64,000 bases of DNA from Rugalucina vietnamica (lineage: Eukaryota; Mollusca; Bivalvia; Lucinida; Lucinidae). The DNA lies in contig OZ024878.1 in NCBI GenBank assembly GCA_964017185.1, forward strand, positions 836,501 through 900,500. Reading direction: 5' to 3'. The notes under the pieces were generated by a model. The model searched no databases. It saw only the letters and a program-made list of their open reading frames with translations, and was not told the origin of the DNA. The translations under genes were made by a program, and so were the position numbers. The first letter of the stretch is position 1; the number at the start of each line of letters is the position of its first letter. Positions 44,758 through 56,515 of this stretch are shown here, piece after piece.

Positions 44758-44993
44758 GAGCCACCTCATGAGAAAACCAACAATCTCCATATACAAAAAC
44801 AAAGGCGCAGATCAGCTTCGCGGTAACTGCGAAGCTGATCAGCGCCTTTGTTTTCGCTATATGGATAGTACAATTCCTCTACTTTCTATATCCAAAACTT
44901 CCAGGCTCGTACCATCTTCTGTTGACTGTACAGCCCGGTTTGTGTCGGACATGGTCGGAACCCTAAATTGTTGGTTTTCTCATGCACAGGCTC
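44758..44993. mobile_element. Palindromic MITE, copy 15
   Basis: Just upstream of IPO7 exon 2. Intact palindromic core. Confidence 0.9.
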
Positions 44994-45028
44994 ATATATG
45001 TACAACAGGCAACAGTATAACTTTAAAT

Positions 45029-45276
45029 GAGCCGCGATGCGAGAAAAGACATCTTCAGCCTTTCAGGGTTTCTGCAGGTCTAACATAAACTGGCCTGTTA
45101 GTGTATGGTCTCAGAAAAAGGCTTGAAGCTTGAAATTTTGAATTTAACGGAGAGATTTATTGTTCATGTAGCGAAAACAAAGACACTGATCAGCGATCAT
45201 CTGTGCAGTTACTGCACTGCTGATCTGCATCTTTGTTTTAGCATAGGCAAAATCTGGTTTTCTCATGAAGCAACTC
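45029..45276. mobile_element. Palindromic MITE, copy 16 (diverged)
   Basis: Its core arms differ from the consensus but still pair (ATCTGTGCAGTTACTGCAC). Confidence 0.8.
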
Positions 45277-45600
45277 GTACAGTTATCTCATCCTATCATG
45301 AGTTCTCATGAAGTCCAAATATAGATTAATTTGGCTTTTTTTTTTTTTTTTTTTTGAAAACTGTCATCAGAAAATTATATCAGAACTCCATACCAACATT
45401 TTTAAGACATACATCATTTATCACACCCGTTAAACTGCAAACTGACCACCACAAATCTGTGGTCAACATAAAAAGAAACTCAAGTGAAAGATTTTTTTTT
45501 TTTATTTTTTTTTTATATAAAAACTTTGACTATTATAAAATCAAAGAATGTCAGGCTATCAATTTATTTGCCGTTGAATGTCTACCCAAACGATAATTGA

Positions 45601-45673
45601 AAAAATAAAATGTTTCACTGCAATCGATTCTGCCCTCAGGGCAGAATCGATTGCAGTGAAACATTTTATTTTT
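45601..45673. repeat. Perfect 73-base palindrome
   Basis: Two 36-base arms, beginning AAAAATAAAATGTTTCACTG, are perfectly complementary around a single C at 45637. Confidence 0.95.
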
Positions 45674-46971
45674 GTGTGCCCTGCTTGATCAGGGATGAAA
45701 ATGAAAGTAGAATCTGGACAAATACAGGCTAGAATGCCCTGATTGAGCCGTTGCAAGCTTTTAACAGCCAAAGGTTGTTAAATTCAGTTACAATACATAA
45801 ACACTAAATTTGCTTTTCAGACATAATTTATAAATATTATTGAAAGAAAACATACATGTGATACCTCCCTCATCATCAGGGAGACTCCAGGAAATGAGCC
45901 ATATAATTGATCTAAATTCTTCTAAATTATACCTATTTTTCATACAAAGTTCAAAGTCTCCCTGAAATGGATCAGGAAGTTTCCTATATTTCTATACATT
46001 TTTCAAAAACCTCCCTGAAATGAAAGAAAAATCTCCCTAAAGCTCCTTTTCAACTCATTACATGTATGAGAAAATCGATCTCAGCTTTGAAAAGAAAGCT
46101 TGAATGTTTTGTCTACTGGGGTCATTCAAGAATCAATGACAATGGTTCAATATCTCGGAAAGTATAAATATAAACAATGGCTTTATTTTACATGCTACTT
46201 GTGGACACATATCTTATGCATTCGTGCTGAAAATTGTGTGCTTTCATCATGGTTAGATTTGACGCTATGCTAATTTGAATATGACCCCTGAAACATATGG
46301 ACACGAAAATGTCATTTTTTACTCATTTTTGTATGGGGGTAGGGTAAGTAAAACATGTAGGATTGTTGCTGGGACAGTCTTATCGGTACTTTTTGATGTT
46401 TAATGATAGCACCAGAGCTTATCCGGATGTGATAAGTAAGGTTTTACGGTGAAGAAGGTGCTGTTCCGATAATTTTGAGAAGGTGCTGTTCCAATGATTT
46501 TGTTGAGAGACATGATGAACAGCACAAAGCCATTTCTCAGTGCATTGGTGGTCTAGTTAATATTTGAAGTTTTTGTTTAAAATCACATTTTACGATCTTC
46601 ACTGCCTTTATTCTGAGGTGTTGCATAGTTAATATTAAAGACACATGTCGCCATAATGCACGCCAGTATAGTTGAGGTTTTTCCACTTAACCTGCATGTG
46701 GCTAATACAATATGCAAATTACTATCGAGATCATACGACGGGTCATTTAATTGGCCAATTTCAACATCCTTAGGCCAAGGTCATATCTGGAAACACCCAG
46801 CATGAAGATCGGCATGTAATTGCTACTAAAATATTTAGAGAGTACCTGTTGGCACAATGATTGAAGCGAGTTCATTGCAATATGAACATTGGCCAATGAT
46901 TTCCTTACACTATTGAGAACATATGATACCAGGATACTGATCGCTAAATAATGAACCTTTGCCACAGTATA
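45674..46971. other. Non-coding, no feature recognised
   Basis: No exon, repeat family or RNA is recognised. The missing IPO7 first exon could lie anywhere from here to the right edge or beyond it. Confidence 0.35.
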
Positions 46972-47150
46972 CCTAGGAGCCTTGCGCAGTTGGTAGCGCA
47001 TCGGACTTTGGGCCGAGAGGTCCCCGGTTCGATCCCGGTCCGAGGCGTCTGTTGTGGCCTTGAGCAAGTCACATTTCCACAGCTCAGTGTATATAGTGTA
47101 CATATATATGTTCTTCAGATAGTCGCAATAAAAGCTCTACAGAGTGTAAC
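46972..47150 (+). mobile_element. tRNA-derived SINE (plus strand)
   Basis: tRNA-like head with TTGCGCAGTTGGTAGCGCAT (box A) and GGTTCGATCCCGG (box B), then GGCCTTGAGCAAGTCACA. The anticodon stem is short by one pair and the acceptor stem does not pair, so it is a SINE and not a tRNA gene. Confidence 0.7.
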
Positions 47151-48461
47151 GATAATGCCTTGATTTGCCTTTTGGGTACGAAACGACCGTCAGAGGATTC
47201 GTTTCTTGCAAGCATCTGTTGATAGGAAATAGTCAATCATCGACTGCTGATTCTAAGCAAATTAATAGCCTAAATATGAGGTAAATAACCTTGATTTTTG
47301 TTGGCAGAGATGCAATAAAGTCCTAGAATGTCGATCCTGTCCAGTACAAATCTAATTCAATTGTTTCGTTGCAATACGGTGTATAAATGTGACTGAATCG
47401 TAGACGCTTATTAAAGATAAAAGGTTACCAATGACAATAAACCCTGGTACCCAGGGATTCAGTTTGGCGTCGGCCCTCGGACATAGTCCGGAACAAATTC
47501 TAGATGTCCGGGAGCAAGCTGGTCAGGTTGGACATTTTGTCCGAGAGCTTTTTCGTCAATGCACCGTTTTTAATCTGTTAGATTATCGCTGATTGGTCAG
47601 AATTTCCAGCGGGGTCTTCCCTAGACTGGTATTATTTTTTTACCTGCTCAAATCTCGTACCAACAGAGATAATATGACAAGCTCATGACACAGTCAAACG
47701 CTTCTTTAACGCTGCTTTTCATTAGTTGTCGGAGAGAGAATGGGCTTGCACAGTAGAGACTACTTTCTGTTTCGCCTTTGCAAACAGTCGGCCATTTCAA
47801 GGCCCATTTCTTTCAATTTTGTTTTACTTTGTCTGTAAATTGTATGGCTGATCAATTTGGTGGCCGACTCAAAGGTTCTTAGTGTCAAAAAACGATCCAA
47901 ATTGCACCCAAAAAGATTGTTGGGAGAGTGGGTCGTGACCTAAAATAGGCCTACTTCGTTTGAATGTGCAAAATACATTATAACCTTCTATTAGCCGCTA
48001 TTTTAGCATTCAATAGACCTGTAATTGTGTAACCTTGCAAAATCCTTGCTTCAAATGCATTTTCCAGGCTTTAAATATCCAAATTTGCTCAAATTTTCTC
48101 TGCAAATGTACGTGAAATATTACACAATGTTGTTGTTGTATATTGATATTCTGCCAGTCATGACACACCTCCAACTGGACTTTTCTCCTTAGGGACTTAT
48201 TTACAGGGGAAATATGGTGCTTTTCTCATCAATCTATTTACTATCACAGATGTTGACCCAACACCAACCATACCCCACAAGGCCATACCCCCACCCCACC
48301 CCCACAATTTTTTTTCATCATTCTTAGTTTACCAAACTCAAATTACTCCTGATCAAGCTTGGAGTTCATGGTGATAATGATAATTTAATACTAAGTTCCC
48401 TATCAACTCTATTGTAACAAAGTGTTTCCTCCACCCCCTCCCCCCCCCCCCAAAGTATTTT
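47151..48461. other. Non-coding, no feature recognised
   Basis: Contains a short GTCCGGAC-rich stretch (47480-47550) and a C-rich run near 48436. No gene could be supported. Confidence 0.35.
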
Positions 48462-49972
48462 TAGCTCACCTGAGCCGTCAGGCTCACAAGGTGAGCTTAT
48501 AGTATACCCATGCTCCGTCGTCCGTCCGTCGTCCACCATTTTCAAAGATCTTCTCCTCTGAAACCGCTTGGCCAATCAAAGCCAAATTTTACATGAAGCA
48601 TCTATGGGAAGGGGGAACCAATGTGTATATAAATAATCCAGGTCACATGACCAAGATGGCCGCCATGCCCATATATGGTAAAAACCCTTCAAAAATCTTC
48701 TTCTCCGGAACCACTGGACCGATTTCAACCAAACTTGGCATGAAGCATTAATGGCTCAAGCACTACAATGTATATATAAATCATGACCCTATGATGACCT
48801 TGACCTATTTTACGGCAAGGTCAACATAGGTCGCGAATGCATTTGAATGGGAAAAATTGTTAAATTGTCATTTAAAGGAAAAATCTTGCAGAAAATGAGC
48901 AGTAGGACTGAATATTAATGATTCTGAAAAAAATTGGGCACCAGGGGCTCATCCGCCCCCACCCCGGGGCAATATACATGTATATCTCCATAATATTCAA
49001 ACATCTTCTCCTCTGAAACCGCTTGGCCAATCAAAGCGAAATTTTATGTGAAGCATCAATAGGAAGGGATAACAAATATGTATATAAAAAATCCAGGTCA
49101 CATGACCAAGATGGCCGCCATGCCCATATATGGTAAAAACCGTTCAAAAATCTTCTTCTCCAGAACCAGTTGACCGATTTCAACGAAACTTGGCATGAAG
49201 CATCGATGGCTCAAGCACTACAATGTGTATATAAATCATGACCCTGTGATGACCTTGACCTATTTTACGGGAAGGTCAACATAGGTCACCAATGCATTTG
49301 AATGGGGAAAACTTTTAAAATGTCATTTAAAGTGAAAGTCTTGCAGGAAATGGGCAGTAGGACTGGATATTAATGATTCTGAAAAAAATTGGACCCCAGG
49401 GGCTCATGTGCCCACACCCCGGGGCAATATACATGTATATTTCCATAATATTCAAACGTCTTCTCCTCTGAAACCGCTTGGCCAAACAAAGCCAAATTTT
49501 AAGTGAAGCATCTATAGAATGGGGGAATCAATGTGTATATAAATAATCTAGGTCACATGACCAAGATGGCCGCCATGCCCATATATAGTAAAAACCCATC
49601 AAAAATCATATTCTCTGAAACCAATAGACTGATTTCAAGGAAACTTGGCTTGAGGCATCGATGACTTAAGTACTCCAATGTATATATAAATCATGACCCT
49701 GTGATGACCTTGACCAAGTTTATGGCAAGGTCAACATGGGTTGCCTGTGCATCTGAATTGGGAAAACTGTTAAAATGTCATTTGAAGGAAAAAGCCAACA
49801 GGAAATTGGCAAATGGACAGAATATTGAAGATTCTGAAAAAAGAAAATGGCCCAAGGGCTTATCTGCCCCTGCACTGGAGTTAAATACCATAATATTCAA
49901 ACATGTTTATTGGTATATGCAGCTGATCTCAGGTGAGCGTTTACAGGACCATTGGTCCTCTGGTTCTTTTGT
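48462..49972. mobile_element. Element with three about 455-bp tandem units
   Basis: Left end TTTTAGCTCACCTGAG and right CTCAGGTGAGCG are inverted. Inside, three units begin with CTTCTCCTCTGAAACCGCTT (48550, 49003, 49459) and contain GGTCACATGACCAAGATGGC. Third member of the tandem-core class. Confidence 0.8.
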
Positions 49973-51044
49973 CCGGAAGAAATGAAAAATGTCCGACTGA
50001 AATGGATGGCATCCGGCCAAAGTGGCCGGACAGAAATTTAGTCCAGCAAAATCACTGGTACCGGAAATTACAAGCGCCCAATAATATTACTGACTTAATG
50101 CAGGTAACCAGCACTCTTTCGCATGGGTATAAAAGGCGAAAATTCAACGAAATGGACACAATCATTTTTGTCACCAAAGAGAGCACATCTAAGCGGATAA
50201 TATAAGTCTTAAGTGGCTCAAGCTTCTTTCTTCTCTTGCCGAAGCCCAGCTTTTGTGGAGGAGACTAAAGCAGTAGCTACTTGTAGACTGAACATTGAGT
50301 TGCAGTTTGTGTTGCAACTCTGATTAGCTTTGGTGAGCTGCGATTTGGGGCTCAAGCACTGCTAGTTCTCCCAGGTCAAGGCTCTGGAACTAAAGTTGTA
50401 ACTCTCGGAGTTGAAATTTATGAATTCTGGTGAGCTGTGACTTGGTTATAAAGTCACAACTCTGGACTAGGATTGTAGCTCTATTGGAGTAATAGAGCTG
50501 AAATACTGGCTTAGGGTTACGTGCTTGAAATTTAGTGACTGTTCTGATTAATATTAAGAGCCAGGCTGCTCTAGGTTTTTTGTATACATGTTTTAATATC
50601 ATTGATCTGTCGTGATTTTATTAATTGTACCAATCATTTGAAAATCACTTGGGACTAATCATATGGCAAAGAAGCCAAGAGGAAAATTTTATATCGTTTT
50701 TACATGCAATGAATTGATTGTTCTGAAGTTGTAAAATTTGTGAACTCGGCTACACGTTACAAGAGCTTATGTTAGTTGTTGAAATTTGAAGCGACTTTAA
50801 ATAAAGATTATTATATTATTATATTATAATGAATACAGAATACAAATTTTATTTATAGTCGGACATTTAAACAAATAAACATTAGCTATGTACAACTATT
50901 AACCGACTTAAGTGTCAGCATATCAATCTTTGCCTTTAGAAAAGAAAATTAATTAATATTACTTTACAGCTGTTTTGTTGTTGTTTGTAGAATTGCGCTG
51001 CTGACATTGGCGCACCCGGATAAACCGGTAAATTTTATTAGGGC
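49973..51044. other. Non-coding, no feature recognised
   Basis: Weak open frames only. No repeat or gene recognised. Confidence 0.35.
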
Positions 51045-51073
51045 GAGGTGATGATCAGAAATTGATCGACTCA
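51045..51073 (+). repeat. 29-bp repeat, left of LINE
   Basis: Identical to 56645-56673 (begins GAGGTGATGATCAGAAATTG). It is either a target duplication or a tail shared by LINE and SINE copies, as a third copy at 35598-35650 suggests. Confidence 0.8.
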
Positions 51074-51577
51074 TACCTGAAGAAAAAAAAAAGTTTCCTA
51101 TGTTTCGATTCACCCAATCAAACACTTTTGCACTACATACAAACAGATGCCTAAATTGCTGCTGATATTATGTGTGTCAAATAGTTATTTGATAAACTCT
51201 TCATTGGGTGGGTGCGCATGCGCACGTTCGTGACGCTTCCTGTTTTCAGGAACCTATTTTGGCTTTTTTCTCTGCATTTGGGCTGAGTCATTGGACTATT
51301 TATTATTTATCCTTCTTTTCAATGTTAACCCTCTCCAACTTTAGTATCTGTCCCAATTTTTTGTTGTTTATTTAGAAGTTTCTAATTTTTATTGTCCCGG
51401 ATAAATTACACCGGATAATTTAGGCCCATTCACCGGTTTCAACACTTCCGGAAGGATTGAACCTGAACACAAACATTAAAAAAAAACAAATAAATGTAGG
51501 TAACCTCCCAAATTAGGATTGTACTCATTGTTGATTTAGTAAGATAGGAGAATTTCCCAGTAATCTACACCAGTCAA

Positions 51578-54500
51578 TTGCCCCTCATATCGCAAGAGGT
51601 CACAAATAGCAAGAAGATGAAGCACTTCTTATTTGACATGCTATTTTCTGTTGCTGGCTTGCTGTTGGCCATCAGATTGACACATTTTTGGAATACACAG
51701 GACAATGACATTGGGAGACTTCCAGTTAACTTGTTTCCAGTTTACTCCAGCATACACGGAACAGCAATTGACCAACAACTTATGGCTCACGTACCACACT
51801 TTTGCAGTGTTTCTATTCTAAGGGCTAGTCTCAGGTTTAAAGATCACCGCTCTGGTAAGCTCATTCATTTATACATTTTTACTCTTCTGATAAGTAACTC
51901 CTGGGACACCGAAACAAATCCTGGTCCAGAATCCCTTATTGACAACTCTCACTTTCCGTGTGGACTGTGTGATGTCAGTGTTGGATGGGATGACCGCGGG
52001 ATTTGTTGCGACTCATGCAACATCTGGTACCATATAGACTGTCAAGGCATGACTTCAACTATGTATGGGATTTACAATAAATCACTTAGCAAAAGTATAG
52101 CATGGGAATGCATACGTTGTGGAATGCCAAACTTTTCCACTTCGTTGTTTGACACTACAGCTTCTCTTGAGATATCTAACAGATTTGAGTCCCTTTCGTC
52201 CCTGTCCGAGCCTGACAGTCCGATACCAGACAATATTGGCCCCCCCAATGCAGCTTCTTCGCCTATTGTGCAAACAAAAGAAGCAAAACCCAGGACCAAA
52301 AGGGCGGTCCTGAACCACCCGTTGAGAATTTTGATCATGAATTGTCAGTCAATTAAAAATAAAAAGGCTGAAATTCACACTGTCATAGAATCGGCTAAAC
52401 CTGACATCATATTGGGGAATGAGTCATGGTTAACCCCAGACATTAGAAACTCAGAGATTTTTCCAGATTCCTTTGATGCTATCCGGAAAGACAGAGCTAG
52501 TGATGCGCATGGTGGTGTCTTCATTGCTTTTAGGCGTGATCTTCTCTGTACTGAAGCTCCGGAATTGGACACCAAGTGCGAAATAATTTGGTGTAAGTTG
52601 AACATTATTGGATGTAGGACTTTGTACCTTGGATCATTCTATCGTCCCCCTAGTTTCCCAACTCAGGAGCTTGAACTGAAATATCTTGAGGATTTTAATA
52701 CTTCACTTTCTCGGATTATGTCAAATAAAAATGCCCATGTTCTTGTAGGCGGTGACTTCAATTGTGGTGATATTGAGTGGAGCACAATGCAGGTACCCGA
52801 GGGGGTCAAAAAGAGGCCAGTTCAGACTAAACTTGTGGACATAATACAGGATCACTGCCTCTCCCAAATGGTAAATATACACACCCGAGAAGACAAGACC
52901 CTTGATTTACTCTTCACTAACTCGCCATCCCCAATTAACCGTGTTAAAGGGATGCCCCCGATCGGCAAAGCAGATCATGACATTGTCTATATTGAATATG
53001 ACATAAAGGCTAAACGGATTCAGCAGGCCCCGCGTAAGATTTTCCTATATAAACGAGCGGATATGGACGGTCTCCATGACCATCTAGCGCGCTATAGGGA
53101 TTCGTTCCTTTCAACTGACCATAGTCAGGTGTCAGTCAATGACATGTGGGTCAGTTTTAAGTCGGAGGTTCTCTCGGCTATTGAAAGGTTTATTCCATCA
53201 AAAATGACCAAGACAAAATATAGCTTACCATGGATCGATAGCTCGATCAAACGCTTGATAAGGAAACGTGATAAACTTTACTTTCGTGCTCGCAAGTCAA
53301 GCAGCCCTGACATTAAGAACCATTACAAACGGTTCAGAGCACATGTTCAAAAGAGCATTAGAGATGCATATTGGAAGCATATTACCAATATCTTCTCCTT
53401 TGAAAATGATAACCCTGATCCCGATTGTCCCCGAAAAAATGAAAAGGCAAAAAAGTTTTGGTCATTTGTCAAGTCCCTTAAGAAAGACGCGTCTGGGATC
53501 AATACTCTTAGAGAAAATGGTATCTTGAAGACTGACACTTTGGATAAGGCTAATATTTGTAATAGGCAGTTTCAGTCAGCCTTCACTCGCGAATCAGATG
53601 ATGAAATCCCCTCCAAAGGCACAAGTCCTTTCACCGCTATGGGTGAAATTACAGTTGACCCCAATGGGGTCATTAAACTGTTGAATAATTTGAATATATA
53701 TAAGGCGCCTGGGCCAGATGGCCTGAGTGCTAGGGTGTTGAAGGAATGTAGTTCTGAAATTGCTCCTGTACTGACCTATATCTTCAATGAGTCGCTTGCT
53801 CAGGGTGCTGTACCAGACGATTGGCGACAGGCAAATGTAGCCCCGGTATTTAAGAAAGGTGAGAAATACGATGCAGCTAATTATCGACCGGTGTCGCTTA
53901 CTTGTATCTGTTGCAAAACTCTAGAGCATATAATAGTCAGCAACATAAACAAACACTTGGCTCTTGAAAACATTCTTGCTGACTGTCAGCATGGGTTCCG
54001 AAGTCAAAGGTCTTGCGAAACCCAGTTAGTTCAGTTTTATCATGATTTGGTTAGTAATCTGGACCGAGCAGTGGGTCGTGGCCACAGGCAGACGGATGTG
54101 ATTGTCATGGATTTCGCTAAGGCCTTTGACAAGGTCCCACATAAAAGGTTATTATACAAACTTGACTTCTACGGGATTAGAGGATCTACACATAAGTGGA
54201 TCGACTCGTGGCTCTCTGAGCGCTCTCAAAAAGTGGTATTAGATGGCCGTGCCTCAGACCCAGTCCCGGTTCTTTCTGGTGTCCCACAAGGATCGGTCTT
54301 AGGACCGGTCCTATTTCTTATTTTCATTAATGATCTTCCTGACAACATCAGGTCATCTGTTCGGCTATTTGCTGATGATTGTGTTTTATACAGAAATGTC
54401 AAGTCACCATTGGATTGTCAAATTTTACAAGACGACCTGAATAGCTTGGCCAAATGGGAAATGGATTGGCAAATGAAGTTCAATGTTAGCAAATGTCATT

Positions 54501-54826
54501 CAATGAGGGTGACGCGGCTACATCCAAGCAGGCATATAGATTTCAATTACACACTGCATCAGCAAACATTAGAACAGGTTCAGTCCGCTAAATACCTCGG
54601 TTTAACTATCACAGATGATCTTGATTGGGGTCAACACATTTCTGAAATTACATGCAAGGCAACTAAGACTTTGGGTTTTCTTCGGCGCAATTTGGCACTG
54701 GCACCTAGGCATACTAAGGAAGTTGCATACAAAACATTGGTTCGGCCTCAACTTGAGTATGCAGCTCCTATTTGGCATCCCTATCATGAAACTCAGATTC
54801 AGAGATGGGGTAATGGTAATGTGTAA
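51578..54826 (+). CDS. LINE polyprotein, interrupted: 2A-like, PHD finger, endonuclease, reverse transcriptase
   Basis: 1082 codons open, of which 1074 (to 54799) are LINE; the last codons are inserted hAT sequence. Residues 15-34 are hydrophobic. Residues 110-117 are DTETNPGP, the 2A ribosome-skipping consensus DxExNPGP, preceded by a hydrophobic stretch as usual. Residues 128-181 form a Cys4-His-Cys3 finger (CGLC, CCDSC, YHIDC, CIRC). The APE-type endonuclease starts near 249 with ILIMNCQSI and includes GNESWL, GGDFNC (about 390) and ADHDIVYI (about 465). The RT follows: APGPDGLSARVL, NYRPVSLT, FRSQRSCETQ, MDFAKAFDKVPH, GVPQGSVLGP and FADD at 931-934. It acts by target-primed reverse transcription. 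The start is the first Met of the frame. Confidence 0.92.
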   Translation: MPLISQEVTNSKKMKHFLFDMLFSVAGLLLAIRLTHFWNTQDNDIGRLPVNLFPVYSSIHGTAIDQQLMAHVPHFCSVSILRASLRFKDHRSGKLIHLYIFTLLISNSWDTETNPGPESLIDNSHFPCGLCDVSVGWDDRGICCDSCNIWYHIDCQGMTSTMYGIYNKSLSKSIAWECIRCGMPNFSTSLFDTTASLEISNRFESLSSLSEPDSPIPDNIGPPNAASSPIVQTKEAKPRTKRAVLNHPLRILIMNCQSIKNKKAEIHTVIESAKPDIILGNESWLTPDIRNSEIFPDSFDAIRKDRASDAHGGVFIAFRRDLLCTEAPELDTKCEIIWCKLNIIGCRTLYLGSFYRPPSFPTQELELKYLEDFNTSLSRIMSNKNAHVLVGGDFNCGDIEWSTMQVPEGVKKRPVQTKLVDIIQDHCLSQMVNIHTREDKTLDLLFTNSPSPINRVKGMPPIGKADHDIVYIEYDIKAKRIQQAPRKIFLYKRADMDGLHDHLARYRDSFLSTDHSQVSVNDMWVSFKSEVLSAIERFIPSKMTKTKYSLPWIDSSIKRLIRKRDKLYFRARKSSSPDIKNHYKRFRAHVQKSIRDAYWKHITNIFSFENDNPDPDCPRKNEKAKKFWSFVKSLKKDASGINTLRENGILKTDTLDKANICNRQFQSAFTRESDDEIPSKGTSPFTAMGEITVDPNGVIKLLNNLNIYKAPGPDGLSARVLKECSSEIAPVLTYIFNESLAQGAVPDDWRQANVAPVFKKGEKYDAANYRPVSLTCICCKTLEHIIVSNINKHLALENILADCQHGFRSQRSCETQLVQFYHDLVSNLDRAVGRGHRQTDVIVMDFAKAFDKVPHKRLLYKLDFYGIRGSTHKWIDSWLSERSQKVVLDGRASDPVPVLSGVPQGSVLGPVLFLIFINDLPDNIRSSVRLFADDCVLYRNVKSPLDCQILQDDLNSLAKWEMDWQMKFNVSKCHSMRVTRLHPSRHIDFNYTLHQQTLEQVQSAKYLGLTITDDLDWGQHISEITCKATKTLGFLRRNLALAPRHTKEVAYKTLVRPQLEYAAPIWHPYHETQIQRWGNGNV

Positions 54827-56135
54827 TGGTAATGCATTGTAATGCATTACAAATTTCAAAGTAATGGAAAGTAATGTGTAATGAAGGATTTTTATCATTA
54901 CAAGTAATGGTAATTTAATGAATTACAATTGAAAAAATGCCTGTAATGCCACCATTACTTCTCATTACATTATCATTACTTTGTATATCAAAAATGATAC
55001 AGCTTCTGCAACTTCACAGTCTGTGCATCAGATCACAATGATGTGGTTCAACAAAATACTTTTTTTTCACCAAGTTGTAAATTTATAGAATGTTAGAAAC
55101 AAAGAGAACAACAGCTGTGATGATGATGTTGATGAAAAACAATATTATTGTTGATTTAGGATTTAAAAATCCTATATTCCCAGAAGATAATACTTTTTTT
55201 TACTATTGTTCACTATGGTACAATTCAATTCTAAAGCAATACATCTATCTAAATCAACCTTAATAATCTACTCTGTTGTTACAAAAGGTGACAAAGTAGA
55301 ACAAAAGAGTTTGCTAAGTGTGAATACAGTTGCTCAAGATTAACTCAAATTAAAGACTACCCTGATACATTGTTTGGCAGATGCACACATGAATGAATCA
55401 GTCTATAAAGTCACTACAAGGGGCTTCGAATTCAATCTTGCAAAAACATAAAACAAGTTAGCTGTGCATACAAAAACATGAAAGTTAACTTTAATAAAAA
55501 TGAAAACTGATTTTAACTTAGAAATCAAAGCAAAACATCATATTAAACATATTAAACAACTTCATCCAGTGATAATTTGTTTTGGTGAAACAGTCCTTTC
55601 AAATTTGATAGTCAACTTGCATAAATAAAGAAAAAGAATTTCAAAAGAATTAAGATATTCCTCTATAAACAAATTTTACAAATCTTACTTTTTCATTTGT
55701 TGCACGAAGAAGCAGTTGCAGACAGTCTTGTTTTAATATGTCTAACCCTCTCCTAAGTTGGTGTGCGGCAGATATCCGCAAACATCATTTTTCAAAGTGG
55801 GGCAAATGTCTGAGGGAGAATTTGTCTAGTACACTCATTTTTGGTAAGGTATCAGTATAAAAATTCAACACCATGTTTTAATGCTGTCAGGCACTTGTAA
55901 AATTTGTATGTTTAGTCCAAAGTGAACTTTGTTCAAATCCGCCATATTGGGACAAATCTGTCATATCGGGACAAAAAGTAATGTGAAATGGTAATGATTA
56001 CATTTCCAATGTAATGGTAATGGTAATGATTACTTTTCTAAAAACGGTGTAATGGTAATGGTAATGGTAATGAAGAAAATGCAATGTAATGGTAATGTAA
56101 TTCATTACTTTCAAAAGTAATTGACCCCATCTCTG
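54800..56135. mobile_element. hAT-like non-autonomous element inside the LINE ORF
   Basis: 8-bp target duplication CTCAGATT at 54792-54799 and 56136-56143. Inverted ends CAGAGATGGGGT and ACCCCATCTCTG. 1336 bp without transposase. Both ends carry GGTAATG/GTAATGCATTAC-type repeats. The 8-bp duplication with CAG-initial ends is diagnostic of hAT. Confidence 0.92.
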
Positions 56136-56143
56136 CTCAGATT

Positions 56144-56515
56144 GAGAAGGTGGAGAAGGTGCAGAGGACTGCTGCCCGGTGGACCTGCAGGCGATGGAGG
56201 AACACCAGTAGCGTCGGTGAAATGCTAGACGAACTTGAGTGGCCATCCCTGGAGTCTCGCAGGGAGCGGTCCTCCTTAACCTTCTTCTACAAGATACACT
56301 CTGGTACAGTGTCTCTTGATAAAGACAAATACCTGACCCCGGCACCCAATCTAAGGCATACTCGGGCATCACATGAATCACAATACACAAGACCATTTGC
56401 CTATAGTGATGCCCTGAAAAATTCCTTTTTCCCCAGAACTATTCCGGTTTGGAATAGTCTCCCTTCTTCAGTGGTCCTATCTAAGACCATTGAGGAATTT
56501 AAGGCTTCTATTTAA
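56144..56515 (+). CDS. LINE polyprotein, C-terminal part after the insertion
   Basis: 123 codons and a stop in the same frame as 51578-54799 once the hAT-like element and one target copy are ignored. Contains VQRTAARWTCRRW and FFPRTIPVWNSLP, typical of LINE RT C-termini. The uninterrupted ORF would be about 1197 codons. Confidence 0.88.
   Translation, partial: EKVEKVQRTAARWTCRRWRNTSSVGEMLDELEWPSLESRRERSSLTFFYKIHSGTVSLDKDKYLTPAPNLRHTRASHESQYTRPFAYSDALKNSFFPRTIPVWNSLPSSVVLSKTIEEFKASI

Noticed and set aside
46951-47163. Functional tRNA gene at 46972-47045
   Set aside because: Box A and B are present, but the acceptor stem does not pair and the anticodon stem is short; the following sequence is SINE body.
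49701-50205. Two overlapping 90-94 aa plus-strand frames
   Set aside because: The first lies in a tandem transposon unit; the second has no splice or similarity support.
55998-56396. 132-aa minus-strand frame
   Set aside because: Antisense of the LINE C-terminus and of the hAT end repeats.
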